From contig NZ_NPKJ01000060.1 in assembly GCF_002284575.1 (NCBI RefSeq), positions 234,515-298,514 of the forward strand: 64,000 nt of DNA. Reading direction: 5' to 3'. Source of the stretch: Mesorhizobium temperatum. Its GTDB lineage: Bacteria > Pseudomonadota > Alphaproteobacteria > Rhizobiales > Rhizobiaceae. The notes under the pieces are model-generated. The model saw nothing but the letters and a program-made list of their open reading frames with translations, made no database searches and was not told where the DNA came from. Below are positions 1 to 8,199 of this stretch, piece by piece; position 1 is the stretch's first letter, and every line of letters starts with the position of its first letter. Both the position numbers and the translations under genes were made by a program.

Positions 1-610
1 CGCCGAGCACGCCGTTGGCCGCGGCGACGCGCTTGGCCAGCCTTTCGAACCAATGCTTGTCGCGCACCCCTTCGATGCCGAGCAGGCAGGCCGCCTGCAG
101 TTCGATGCGGCCACGCCATTTCTCCCGTACCGTCTCGAACACCGGCCAGGAGATCTCCTCCTGCGGCGCGACGCTGTCGAGATGCGTGCGCAGTGCCCTG
201 GTGCCGTGCGCGTAGGCGCAGCGCAGCGAAAAGTCCATGCGGCGAGCGACGTCCTCGGCGCTCCAGCGGGCAGCGCGGTCGGCGCCGGTGGCGTTCAGCG
301 CGCCCATGAAGGTGCCGTCCGGATTGGGTTTTCGAGGCCAGATATGGCCTTTGTCGATATGGGTGTGGCAGTCGACGAAGCACGGCATGACGATGCGGCC
401 GCCGAGGTCGACGGCGCCTGCCGGCGAATCGGATCGGCCGCGCGCGGTAATGCTGGAGATTTTGCCGTCGGCGACGGCGATATCGGCGAGCGCAAACCCA
501 TCGGAATCGACAGGAGCGTTAAATCCGGGCGTCAGAGATAAATGAAGCCGGACGTTGGCGAGGACATACGAACCGCCCTGGGGAATGTTGCTGGCTTCCG
601 GCACCGTCAC
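1..610 (-). CDS. Amidohydrolase, cytosine-deaminase-like (3' part outside the window)
   Basis: The reading frame runs leftward off the window; at least 203 residues are present. It carries the metal-binding motif CHTHIDKGH of the amidohydrolase superfamily near residue 85, preceded by the usual beta-sandwich strand and the segment GGRIVMPCFVD. This arrangement is typical of cytosine deaminase and related N-heterocycle deaminases. The GTG start overlaps the stop codon of the upstream permease (GTGA), so translation is probably coupled and the enzyme likely acts on what the transporter imports. The exact substrate (cytosine, creatinine or another cyclic amidine) cannot be read from the sequence. 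An alternative GTG lies two codons downstream. Confidence 0.8.
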   Translation of the reverse strand, partial: MTVPEASNIPQGGSYVLANVRLHLSLTPGFNAPVDSDGFALADIAVADGKISSITARGRSDSPAGAVDLGGRIVMPCFVDCHTHIDKGHIWPRKPNPDGTFMGALNATGADRAARWSAEDVARRMDFSLRCAYAHGTRALRTHLDSVAPQEEISWPVFETVREKWRGRIELQAACLLGIEGVRDKHWFERLAKRVAAANGVLG

Positions 611-1458
611 CGCTCCTGCTTCAGCGCGCTTTCGTGCCAGCGTCGCAGGATCAGGTGCGAGATCAGCGACAGCACCAGGAAGATCAGAATGCCGGTGAAC
701 GAAATCAGGATCAGCGCCGCGAACAGCCGCGGTGCGTTGAGCCGGTAGCCGGCCTCGATGATGCGCGAGGCCAGCCCCGACGACTGTCCCTGGGCCCCGG
801 CGACGAACTCCGCCACCACCGCGCCGATCAGCGACAGGCCGCCGGCGATCTTCAGCCCGCCGAGGAAATACGGCATCGCCGCCGGCAGGCGCAGATAGCG
901 CAATTGCTGCCAGCGGGTCGCGCCATTGAGCTTGAACATGTCGCGCAGATTGCGGTCGACCGAGTTGAGGCCGAGCGTCGTATTGGACAGGATCGGGAAA
1001 AAGGCGACGATCCAGGCACACAGCAGAAGCTTTGTCGTCTGGTTGTCGACATAGATGTTGATCAGCGGGAAGATCGCGACGATCGGCGTCACCTGCAGCA
1101 CGATCGCAAACGGGAAGAACGACATCTCCACCCACTTCGATTGCGCGAACAGCACCGCCAGCCCGACACCGCCGATGACGGCCAGAAGCAGGCTGAGGAA
1201 GGTGATCTTGAGCGTCACCAGCAGCGAGGAGAACAGCAGCCCGGCATCGTCGAAGAGCGTTTGCAGCACCACACCTGGGCGCGGCAGGATGTACTTCGGG
1301 ATATCGTTCCAGACGCAGATGCGATCCCACAGCCAGATCGCCAGGATCATGATCGCCAGCGGCAGCAGCCATCGGCCGATCCGCTCGAGCCGCTCCTGGC
1401 GCACGCGACGCGCCTCCTCGGGGTCGAGCGTCAGTGCGTGTTCTTCAATGGCCGTCAT
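607..1458 (-). CDS. ABC transporter permease (SsuC/TauC/ThiX type)
   Basis: This 283-residue inner-membrane protein has a cytoplasmic N-terminus, about six hydrophobic segments and the binding-protein-dependent permease loop around residues 180-205 (RWQQLRYLRLP followed by a Gly-rich segment). It belongs to the nitrate/taurine/pyrimidine-type importer family. It starts inside the 3' end of the ATPase gene (14-base overlap) and its stop overlaps the start of the amidohydrolase, so the four genes form one tightly coupled leftward operon. The substrate is inferred only from context: the neighbouring deaminase points to a nitrogen heterocycle. Confidence 0.88.
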   Translation of the reverse strand: MTAIEEHALTLDPEEARRVRQERLERIGRWLLPLAIMILAIWLWDRICVWNDIPKYILPRPGVVLQTLFDDAGLLFSSLLVTLKITFLSLLLAVIGGVGLAVLFAQSKWVEMSFFPFAIVLQVTPIVAIFPLINIYVDNQTTKLLLCAWIVAFFPILSNTTLGLNSVDRNLRDMFKLNGATRWQQLRYLRLPAAMPYFLGGLKIAGGLSLIGAVVAEFVAGAQGQSSGLASRIIEAGYRLNAPRLFAALILISFTGILIFLVLSLISHLILRRWHESALKQER

Positions 1459-2275
1459 GATGGGGTCCGGCGGTTGAGTTGATGGCGCCGATCAGCACAT
1501 CGGACGCCTGGCGGCAGAGCGCGGCATAGTCGGGCGAAGTGCGGAAGGCTTCGTTGCGCGGATAGGGCGCGTCGATGGCGATTTCCCTGAACACCCGGCC
1601 CGGTCGCGCTGCCATAACGACGACGCGGTTGGAGAGGAAAACGCTTTCAAAGACGCTGTGGGTCACGAAGACGACGGTAAAACGCTCGTCCTGCCACAGT
1701 TCCAGAAGATCATTGTTGAGCTTGAAGCGGGTGATCTCGTCCAGTGCCGCGAACGGCTCGTCCATGAGCAGAACGCGCGGCTTGGTCACCATGGCGCGGG
1801 CGATCGAGACGCGCATCTTCATGCCGCCGGACAGCTCGCGCGGCACGGCATTCTCGAACCCGGTCAGGTGAACCCGCGCCAGCATCTCCATCACGACAGG
1901 CGCAGCCTTGGCCCGCGACACGCCCTTCAGCCTGAGCGGCAGCCAGACATTGTCGAAGACATCGGCCCAGGGCAGCAGCGTCGGCTCCTGGAAGACGAAG
2001 CCGATATTCGAGCGGTCGAAGGAGCTGCTGCCACGCCAGTCGAGCAGGCCGGAGGTCGGCGTCGCAAGGCCCGCGATGAGGCGCAGGGCCGTCGACTTGC
2101 CGCAGCCGGACGGGCCGAGAAGGCTGAGGAAATCGCCTTCCCGGATCGTCAGGTCGACATCGCTGAGCGCTGTCACGCCATTGGAAAAGATCTTGCCGAC
2201 ACCACGCAGCGCCAGCAGCATCGGACCTTTGCCCGATGCGCTTGCCGGCGCTTGCGCCACTTTCTCCTGCATCAT
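1445..2275 (-). CDS. ABC transporter ATP-binding protein (SsuB/TauB/ThiZ type)
   Basis: This 276-residue ATPase has Walker A GPSGCGKST at residues 54-62, the signature LSGGM near 149 and Walker B VLLMDEPFAALDE near 167-179, all intact. It powers the importer formed with the permease and binding protein on either side. The start is one of two consecutive ATG codons. It lies 9 bases downstream of the binding-protein stop and overlaps the permease start, consistent with one transcript. Family assignment is secure, substrate is not. Confidence 0.92.
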   Translation of the reverse strand: MMQEKVAQAPASASGKGPMLLALRGVGKIFSNGVTALSDVDLTIREGDFLSLLGPSGCGKSTALRLIAGLATPTSGLLDWRGSSSFDRSNIGFVFQEPTLLPWADVFDNVWLPLRLKGVSRAKAAPVVMEMLARVHLTGFENAVPRELSGGMKMRVSIARAMVTKPRVLLMDEPFAALDEITRFKLNNDLLELWQDERFTVVFVTHSVFESVFLSNRVVVMAARPGRVFREIAIDAPYPRNEAFRTSPDYAALCRQASDVLIGAINSTAGPHHDGH

Positions 2276-2284
2276 GCCCGGGTG

Positions 2285-3292
2285 CTATTTCTTCAGCTCG
2301 ATCCCGACGCCCTTGTTGACGAAGGCCAGCGTGTAGGACTTCTTGATGTCGATGTCGTCCGGCACGACCTTGGCCTTGACCATCTTGTCGTAGAAGCTCT
2401 GGATGCGCTCCTCGGTCATCGCACCGATACCGAGTTTTTCCGTGTCGCCGGAATCGACGATGCCGAATTTCTTCATCTGCTCGATCGAAAACGCGATCTG
2501 CTCGTCGCTGATGTCGGGGTTGTCCTTTTTGATCGCCGCGTTGGCGGCAGCGTTGTCGCCGTAGAGATAATTGTACCAGCCCTTGGCCGAGCCATCTACG
2601 AAGCACTGAACCACCTCCGGCCGTTTGTCTATTGTGGCCTGCATGGTCTCGATCGTCGTCGCATAGGTGTCGAAGCCGTAGTCGGCGAGCAGGAACAAAT
2701 TGGGCTGGAAGCCGCCTTCCTTGGCGACGGCATAGGGCTCCGAGGTCACATAGCCTTGCTGGATCGACTTCTTGTTGGCGATGAAAGGTGCGGGGTTGAA
2801 CGTGTAGGGCACGCGCTTGGCCGGATCGAAGCCGAATTCCGTGATCATCCATTGGAAGAAGCTCTGCGCCCCTTCGTCGCCGATGATGTACTGGTCCGCG
2901 TTCTTCAAATCCTCCCATTTGTCGAGCCCCTGACCTGGATGGGACATGATCACCTGCGGCTCTTTCTGGAAAGAGGCGGCGACCACGCGCAGCGGAATAT
3001 CCTGCTGAACGGCGTCGAAGGCCTGCAGCATGTTGCCACCCATGTAGAAGTCGATCTTGCCGGCGAGCAACAGCGGCCGACCGCTGACCTGCGGGCCACC
3101 TTGCATGATGGTTACGTCGAGCCCGCAAGCGGCATAGGTGCCATCAGCGGCCGCCTGATAGTAGCCGCCGTGCTCGGCCTGGGCGAGCCAGTTGGTGCCG
3201 AAGGTGACTTTTTCATTTGCTGCCGCGCTCAGCGTGCTTACGGCAAGCAGCACGATCGCGCTGCCCACCGAAATCTTAAGTTTTCCGTCCAT
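2285..3292 (-). CDS. ABC transporter substrate-binding protein, NMT1/THI5-like
   Basis: This 335-residue periplasmic protein has a Sec signal peptide of about 25 residues (hydrophobic core then STLSAAA). The mature part starts with TFGTNWLAQAEHGGYYQA, the hallmark of NMT1/THI5-like binding proteins, which bind pyrimidines, flavins or sulfonates. It is the first gene of the leftward operon. No thiamine (THI-box) riboswitch is visible in the 254-base region upstream, which also serves the divergent ridA gene, so thiamine-precursor uptake is not specifically supported. Confidence 0.88.
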   Translation of the reverse strand: MDGKLKISVGSAIVLLAVSTLSAAANEKVTFGTNWLAQAEHGGYYQAAADGTYAACGLDVTIMQGGPQVSGRPLLLAGKIDFYMGGNMLQAFDAVQQDIPLRVVAASFQKEPQVIMSHPGQGLDKWEDLKNADQYIIGDEGAQSFFQWMITEFGFDPAKRVPYTFNPAPFIANKKSIQQGYVTSEPYAVAKEGGFQPNLFLLADYGFDTYATTIETMQATIDKRPEVVQCFVDGSAKGWYNYLYGDNAAANAAIKKDNPDISDEQIAFSIEQMKKFGIVDSGDTEKLGIGAMTEERIQSFYDKMVKAKVVPDDIDIKKSYTLAFVNKGVGIELKK

Positions 3293-3546
3293 TCACACCA
3301 CCCTCTGTGGGCTCCGGCGCGCCACGCACCGGGCTCGACACCATCGATTCAAGAAGCAAGACACATGCCATCGCCGAGACCGCCCGCCTGCGCAACGGTG
3401 GCGCGCGAAGGCCGGACGGGTCATGCTGTACCGGAGCCATCGTGCCTATTTTTTGAACGCCTGTCCACAATCGCCCTGATAACATGCACTGCATCTTGAA
3501 GGGGCTGCTAATCCGGCTTTAAGCTGGCGGCAGACTGGAGATTGTC

Positions 3547-3951
3547 GTGTTCAAATTCCTCACGCCGAATTCGATCAACCCGCCTTTTGCCCGTTACAGC
3601 CATGGCGTCGAGGTGCCGCCCGGCAAGAGGCTGGTGCTGTGTTCGGGCCAGGTCGCCATCACTGCGGACGATCAGATCCCGGAGGATGCCGGCGCGCAGG
3701 CCGAGCTCTGTTTTCAGAACATCGCCGCGATTCTCGGGGAGGCCGGGCTTGGACTTTCCGACATCATCCGCATCAACGCCTATGTCACCGACCGCGCCTA
3801 CCTGCGGCCCTATATGGACGTCCGCGACCGCCTGTTCACCAGCCCGGCGCCGGCCTCGACGCTGATGATCGTGTCCGGTTTCGCCCAGCCGGAATTCAAG
3901 GTCGAGATTGAGGTCATCGCGGCAGGGCAAGGAGCGCTGGCCGAAGGCTGA
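3547..3951 (+). CDS. RidA/YjgF/YER057c/UK114 family protein
   Basis: This 134-residue protein is full length for the RidA family, which hydrolyses reactive enamine/imine intermediates or acts as an aminoacrylate-peracid-type hydrolase in pyrimidine and amine catabolism. It contains LVLCSGQVAI and the family C-terminal strand VEIEVIAA. The conserved Arg of the deaminase subgroup is not clearly at its usual place, so catalysis of the classic 2-iminopropanoate reaction is uncertain. A GTG start is chosen because GGAG stands 7 bases upstream. Divergent from the transporter operon and followed by a creatininase-family gene, it probably belongs to the same pathway. Confidence 0.85.
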   Translation: MFKFLTPNSINPPFARYSHGVEVPPGKRLVLCSGQVAITADDQIPEDAGAQAELCFQNIAAILGEAGLGLSDIIRINAYVTDRAYLRPYMDVRDRLFTSPAPASTLMIVSGFAQPEFKVEIEVIAAGQGALAEG

Positions 3952-3993
3952 GAATCGACAGGCCAGCGATCTCAAGTTACACGACAAAGGCTG

Positions 3994-4068
3994 GTGCTGC
4001 CCCTCGTCCGCCTGGCGATCCCCTCTCCCCGTCCTGTACGGGGAGACGGTAAGGGTGAGGGGCAGCGC
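3994..4068. repeat. Palindromic intergenic element, rhizobial type
   Basis: An imperfect inverted repeat lies in the spacer between the RidA and creatininase genes. The outer arms are GCTGCCCCTC and GAGGGGCAGC; the core is TCCCCGT-cctgt-ACGGGGA. A related, larger element with the same TCCCCGT core stands on the other side of the creatininase gene. It could form a stem-loop in the transcript that separates expression of the two genes. Confidence 0.6.
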
Positions 4069-4099
4069 AGGCGCGCATTCAGTCTCTTCGAGGTTCAAA

Positions 4100-4903
4100 A
4101 TGGCCGGAACAAAAAGACGCGTGTGGTGGGGCGACTACCGGACCACCGAATACGCCACCATCGATCCGGAGGCGACGATCGCGGTTCTGCCGGTGGCGGC
4201 GATCGAACAGCACGGGCCGCATCTGCCGGTTTCGACCGACACCTCGATCATGAACGGCATGCTCGAAACGGTGATCGCTCGCCTGCCCGGCGATCTCGAC
4301 ATCCGCATCCTGCCGGTCCAGGCAGTGGGCAAGTCGAACGAGCACCTGCATGCGCCGGGGACCCTCACTCTGCCGGCGGCGACCTTGATCGAGGCGTGGA
4401 CCGAGCTTGGCCTGTCTATCGCGCGGGCCGGGTTAAGGAAACTGATTGTCGTCAACTCGCATGGCGGCAACGAGGAGATCATGGGCATCATCACCCGCGA
4501 ATTGCGCGTGCGGGCAAAGATGCTGGCGGTGAAGACGAGCTGGCAGCGCTTTGGCCGGCCGGCCGGCATGTATACCGAGCTTGAGGACCGCCAGGGCATC
4601 CATGGCGGTGATGTCGAGACCTCGCTGATGCTGCATTTCCGGCCGGATTTGGTCGACATGGCAAAGGCCGACAATTTCGTGTCCAACGTCGCCCACGCCG
4701 AAAAGGAATTCTCGCTGCTGCGCCATACGGGAACGCACGCCTTCGCCTGGATCGCCACCGACCTCAACCCGAACGGCGTGGTCGGCGATGCCAGCATTGC
4801 AACGGCCGAAAAGGGCCGGCTTACCGCCAACCATCAGGCCGACGGCTTCATCTGCCTGTTGAAAGATGTGCACAAGGCGAAGCTTGCCGACTGGTTGGCC
4901 TAG
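4100..4903 (+). CDS. Creatininase family protein (metal-dependent amidohydrolase)
   Basis: This 267-residue protein keeps the metal-binding residues of the creatininase fold: EQHGPHLPVSTD near 36-47, NSHGGNEE near 118-125 and HGGDVETS near 165-172. Family members open cyclic amides such as creatinine or act on formamides of flavin and mycofactocin pathways. The start at ATG 4100 is chosen because homology begins at MAGTKRR; the frame is open further upstream but runs through a palindromic repeat. Together with the deaminase, RidA and importer it suggests catabolism of a cyclic N-compound; creatinine or a pyrimidine are both possible. Confidence 0.85.
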   Translation: MAGTKRRVWWGDYRTTEYATIDPEATIAVLPVAAIEQHGPHLPVSTDTSIMNGMLETVIARLPGDLDIRILPVQAVGKSNEHLHAPGTLTLPAATLIEAWTELGLSIARAGLRKLIVVNSHGGNEEIMGIITRELRVRAKMLAVKTSWQRFGRPAGMYTELEDRQGIHGGDVETSLMLHFRPDLVDMAKADNFVSNVAHAEKEFSLLRHTGTHAFAWIATDLNPNGVVGDASIATAEKGRLTANHQADGFICLLKDVHKAKLADWLA

Positions 4904-4924
4904 GAGGCTCTCCGCCAGCGCCGC

Positions 4925-5098
4925 GCCGCCCCTCACCTGCCTGCCGGCATCCTCTCCCCGTAAACGGGGCGAGGGACGCTATCATCGACGGTTTCGCCAA
5001 TTTCAAGCGTTGACGAAAGGCGCCAGCGTTGCTGCCAGCATCTTCTCCCCGTCACTATACGGGGAGAAGATGCTGGCAGGCAGATGAGTGGCAGCGCC
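4925..5098. repeat. Composite palindromic element downstream of creatininase gene
   Basis: This gene-free stretch contains outer arms GCGCCGCCCCTCACCTGCC and a mirrored GGCAGGCAGATGAGTGGCAG. It also holds two separate hairpins with TCCCCGT...ACGGGGA cores. The right one, CATCTTCTCCCCGT paired with ACGGGGAGAAGATG, is perfect over 14 bases. It resembles the element at 3994-4068. No coding potential is evident. Confidence 0.6.
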
Positions 5099-5181
5099 GA
5101 CGTCGGCAATACCTGCAGCGATCGCAGCACGATTGGGCCTCGGTTGTTTGGTGGCTCAACAACTGTCCTCAAAACTAGGAA

Positions 5182-5691
5182 TCAGCCGTCGATCTTCAAC
5201 GCAAAAGGCGTGCCCTCGAAGGCCTCGGCGCCGCGCCCGATCGCCTCGATCGCGCGGATCATGCGGCCGTTGCGATCAAGCAGCGCATCGGCGACCGCAA
5301 CCAACCGCGGATTGGGTGTCGCCGTCGGCGACAGCGCACGCAGCGTCTCGGCCAATTCGACCTCGCAGCGCTTCGGTGCCAGTGCCGCCGCGATGATGTA
5401 GGCCGAGGCGGTCGACCGGCTGATACCGGCATAGCAATGCACGACCAGCGGCCTTGCACGATCCCATCGGCGCGCGAAATCGAGCAGGTTGCGGACATGC
5501 GCCTCGCCCGGCATGGTCATGCCCTCTTGCGCCACGGCAATGTCGTGCATGACCAGATGCAGATGGTTTTCCCGGGCGATCGAGGCCGGCCGCGTCACCT
5601 CGGTGCCGGCAGCCAGAAGCGAAAGCAGCCGCTCGGCGCCGGTCTTCGCGACGGTTTCCTCGACCTTTGACAGCGAACAGACATGGATCAT
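5182..5691 (-). CDS. Dual-specificity / tyrosine-phosphatase-like protein
   Basis: This 169-residue cytoplasmic protein has the phosphatase signature CX5R intact in HCYAGISRST, with nucleophile Cys86 and Arg92. An Asp at position 50 is a candidate general acid. Single-domain proteins of this family are common in rhizobia, and their substrates are unknown. It starts at ATG 5691 with GGGAG nine bases upstream. It reads leftward in the same direction as cobC, separated from it by a palindromic repeat, and there is no evidence that it acts in cobalamin synthesis. Confidence 0.82.
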   Translation of the reverse strand: MIHVCSLSKVEETVAKTGAERLLSLLAAGTEVTRPASIARENHLHLVMHDIAVAQEGMTMPGEAHVRNLLDFARRWDRARPLVVHCYAGISRSTASAYIIAAALAPKRCEVELAETLRALSPTATPNPRLVAVADALLDRNGRMIRAIEAIGRGAEAFEGTPFALKIDG

Positions 5692-5703
5692 TGCTTGATC
5701 TCC

Positions 5704-5811
5704 CTAATGCATGTCGCGCAAAAGTGCGCAGCGGTTTTGCGATAACGACATGCATAAAAACAAGAACTTAAAGCGTCGCATGAGTCCGTTCAAATGCGAC
5801 GCGCTTTAGGC
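5704..5811. repeat. Two-part dispersed palindromic repeat (copy 1)
   Basis: Two adjacent palindromes are present: ATGCATGTCG...CGACATGCAT enclosing CAAAAGTGCGCAGCGGTTTTG, and AAAGCGTCGCAT...ATGCGACGCGCTTT. The same two-part arrangement with near-identical arms recurs at 24378-24481. This copy runs into the cobC stop codon and could act as an mRNA 3' hairpin. Confidence 0.75.
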
Positions 5812-6846
5812 GCCATCGTCGCGTTGTTGCGCCCAGTCGGCAAGAGCCGATTCGAGTCGCTGCCATTCCTCGTCCCCGCCCGGCAGCCCGGCGCGCAGCA
5901 CATGCGGCCGGTCGGAGAAATGGCGGAGCAGGATGCCGCGCTCGCCAAGCACCGAAAACAAACCGGCGGCGTCCGCCAGCCTGATATAGCGGAACAGCGT
6001 GGTGCCGCCGGCAACAGCAACGCCGAAGCGGCCGAACAGCGCATCGACCCGCGCTGCATCCTCGGCCAGACGGCGCCGCATCTCGGCCTGCCAGCCGCTG
6101 TCGGCAAGCGCGCGGATACCATATTCGAGCGCCGGTCCGGCAACCGCCCACGGCCCGAACTGCGCCTGCAGCAGTTCGACCGTCAACGCGTCGGCCATTG
6201 CAAAGCCAAGCCGCAGGCCGGCAAGGCCAAAGAACTTGCCGAAGGACCGCAACACAACGATGCCACCCTGGCTGACATCGCCGGCCAGGCTTTCCGCGCA
6301 CGGGCCGACATCCATGAACGCCTCGTCGACGACCAGCAATCCGCCTCTGGCGCGCAATTTTCCGGCAAGCCCAAGCAGCCTCTTGCGTTCGACAATACGC
6401 CCGTCCGGATTGTTGGGATTGACGATGATGGCGAGATCGGCTCCTGCTAGGACCTCGAAATCATCGACCTCCGTCACAGCATGGCCGGCGATCGCCGCCG
6501 CCCGCTGATGTTCGGCATAGGTCGGTCCGAGCACGAGCGCGTTGCCGGGGCTCGCCAGCGAGGCAACGCGCGGCAACAGGATCTGCGTGCCGGGCGCTGC
6601 CATAACATTCGCTGCCGATGGCGCGCCATAGGCGCTTGCCGCCACGTCGGCCAGATCACGGACCCGCGAAGCTTCCGGCAATCTTGACAGAGCGGTGGCG
6701 GGCAGCTCGAAAAACGGATAGGAGTGCGGATTGATACCGGTCGAGAGGTCGACGAAGGGCTGCGGCGCATACGGAAAAAGCGCCCTCGCCCGGCCAAGGC
6801 TTCCGCCGTGATCCACCACTGCCGCCGCTCCATCAAGAGACTTCAT
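5806..6846 (-). CDS. cobC: Threonine-phosphate decarboxylase (CobC)
   Basis: This 346-residue PLP enzyme of aminotransferase class I/II makes (R)-1-amino-2-propanol O-2-phosphate, the linker of the cobalamin nucleotide loop. Visible features are the HGGSLGRAR N-terminus typical of CobC, NPNNPDG at 143-149, the cofactor Asp174 in VVDEAF and the PLP lysine K204 in SFGKFFGLAG. The product is used by CobD, encoded divergently. The ATG at 6844-6846 overlaps the cobD ATG at 6845-6847 within one CATG, so its ribosome-binding site (AGGA) lies inside cobD and no intergenic space exists. The stop codon sits in a palindromic repeat. Confidence 0.93.
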   Translation of the reverse strand: MKSLDGAAAVVDHGGSLGRARALFPYAPQPFVDLSTGINPHSYPFFELPATALSRLPEASRVRDLADVAASAYGAPSAANVMAAPGTQILLPRVASLASPGNALVLGPTYAEHQRAAAIAGHAVTEVDDFEVLAGADLAIIVNPNNPDGRIVERKRLLGLAGKLRARGGLLVVDEAFMDVGPCAESLAGDVSQGGIVVLRSFGKFFGLAGLRLGFAMADALTVELLQAQFGPWAVAGPALEYGIRALADSGWQAEMRRRLAEDAARVDALFGRFGVAVAGGTTLFRYIRLADAAGLFSVLGERGILLRHFSDRPHVLRAGLPGGDEEWQRLESALADWAQQRDDGA

Positions 6847-7813
6847 GTCGATCCTGATCGCTTTCCTGTCACTGGTTGTTGAATTCGCTGTCGGCTATCC
6901 GGGCTGGCTGCTTGGCGCCATCGGCCATCCCGTCACCTGGTTCGGCAGGCTGATATCCTTTCTCGACCGCAGGCTCAACCGCGCCACTGATTCCGACGCC
7001 GTCCGTCGTCGGCGCGGCATCGATGCGCTGCTGATCATCGTGCTGGTGCCGGCCATCATCGCTTTCGCAGTTGAAACCGTGCTTTCGGGCATTCCAGCCG
7101 GATTGATCCTCACGGCAATCCTGGCGACGTCGCTGCTGTCGCAGAAGAGCCTGGCCGAACATGTCGAGGCTGTGGCCGACGGCCTCGACAATGGTGGGCT
7201 CGACATCGGCCGTGCTGCCGTCGCACGGATCGTCGGCCGCGACCCGGAAAAGCTCGACAGACCCGGCGTCTGCCGCGCGGCGATCGAAAGCCTGGCCGAG
7301 AATTTTTCCGACGGCGTCGTCGCGCCCGTCTTCTGGATCGGCGTCGGCGGGCTGGCCGGCGGCGTCGCCTACAAGGCCGCCAACACCGCCGATTCGATGA
7401 TCGGCCATCGCACGCCGCGCCACGAGGCCTTCGGCCGGGCGGCGGCGCGCTTCGACGATCTGATCAACCTGCCGGCGTCGCGGCTGACGGCGCTGCTCAT
7501 CGTGCTGGCGGCCTTCTTCGTCAAAGGCGCCGATGCCGGTAACGCCTGGCGCACAGTGCTGCGCGACGCGAAGAAACACCGCTCGCCCAACGCCGGCTGG
7601 CCTGAGGCCGCGATGGCCGGCGCGCTCGGCCTGGCGCTCGCCGGGCCGCGCTCCTATGACGGCGTCATGGTCGACGATGCGTTCATGGGCGAAGGCGGCC
7701 ACCGCGATGCCGAGAGTGCCGATATCCGACAGGCGCTGAAACTCTACCGGGTTGCCGACGTTCTGCTGATCGCGCTGTTCGGCTTGCTGTCGGTGATTGT
7801 TATCGCTGCGTGA
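6845..7813 (+). CDS. cobD: Adenosylcobinamide-phosphate synthase (CobD/CbiB)
   Basis: This 322-residue membrane protein attaches aminopropanol phosphate to adenosylcobyric acid. It begins with SLVVEFAVGYPGWLLGAIGHPV, the conserved CbiB N-terminus with the GHPV motif. It contains NTADSMIGH and several hydrophobic segments, including one at the extreme C-terminus. Full length for the family. Its start codon shares CATG with cobC on the other strand; a purine-rich AAGAGA precedes it. It is the only plus-strand cob gene of this block and seems to be transcribed alone. Confidence 0.93.
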   Translation: MSILIAFLSLVVEFAVGYPGWLLGAIGHPVTWFGRLISFLDRRLNRATDSDAVRRRRGIDALLIIVLVPAIIAFAVETVLSGIPAGLILTAILATSLLSQKSLAEHVEAVADGLDNGGLDIGRAAVARIVGRDPEKLDRPGVCRAAIESLAENFSDGVVAPVFWIGVGGLAGGVAYKAANTADSMIGHRTPRHEAFGRAAARFDDLINLPASRLTALLIVLAAFFVKGADAGNAWRTVLRDAKKHRSPNAGWPEAAMAGALGLALAGPRSYDGVMVDDAFMGEGGHRDAESADIRQALKLYRVADVLLIALFGLLSVIVIAA

Positions 7814-7854
7814 CGTCCAGTCCAGACCTGCAACGCGGCCGGTCGACATCGGCT

Positions 7855-7884
7855 GAAACAAAAAACCCGCCTCGGAGGCGGGTC
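7855..7884 (-). terminator. Rho-independent terminator of the cbtB-cobO transcript
   Basis: A perfect 8-bp stem, ACCCGCCT / AGGCGGGT with a 3-base loop, is followed on the minus strand by a run of T. It therefore fits termination of leftward transcripts arriving from cobO. On the plus strand the A-run precedes the stem, so it is less suited to end the cobD message, though the hairpin could still protect its 3' end. Confidence 0.75.
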
Positions 7885-8029
7885 GCTGGCGCAAATCAGC
7901 AGCGTATTTACATTAATAGCATAACTGCCGGCACAAAGCAAGAACAAATAGGAACCCTTCAGCCGTGGAGGTTTGCGAAAGCCGAAGCGGAATCCGATCT
8001 TCCTCTAGACGGAGCGCGGCCTCATCCAG

Positions 8030-8174
8030 CTTGGGTTCCTCGCCCACCGCGAAGCGGGGGAGAGGTGGCTCGGCGAAGCCGAGACGGAGAGGGGGAACCG
8101 CGCTCTACGAAGCCCCCCTCTCCGGCCGCTTCGCGGCCACCTCTCCCCCGCTTCGCGGGGGCGAGGAACCCAAG
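8030..8174. repeat. Large palindromic element in the cobO 3' region
   Basis: This 145-base inverted repeat has outer arms CTTGGGTTCCTCGCC / GGCGAGGAACCCAAG. Inner arms CGAAGCGGGGGAGAGGTGGC / GGCCACCTCTCCCCC are followed by further nested pairs. It fills most of the 468-base gap between cobD and cobO. No gene is seen in that gap; the remainder holds the terminator at 7855-7884 and a smaller hairpin at 8200-8246. Confidence 0.75.
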
Positions 8175-8199
8175 TCTTGAGAGTTCGGGGACAGCACCC

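Noticed and set aside
1658..3499. A 613-codon plus-strand open frame opposite the ABC transporter genes
   Set aside because: It lies antisense to the ATPase and binding-protein genes, whose motifs are clear; its translation is Arg/His/Asp-rich with no domain, as expected for the opposite strand of GC-rich codons.
3293..3546. Thiamine riboswitch upstream of the NMT1-like binding protein
   Set aside because: No THI-box sequence (CTGAGA...ACCTG) is visible on the minus strand of this spacer.
8030..8174. Insertion sequence or transposon ends
   Set aside because: The arms are long, but no transposase frame lies between or near them and no target duplication is visible; it fits a non-autonomous palindromic repeat.
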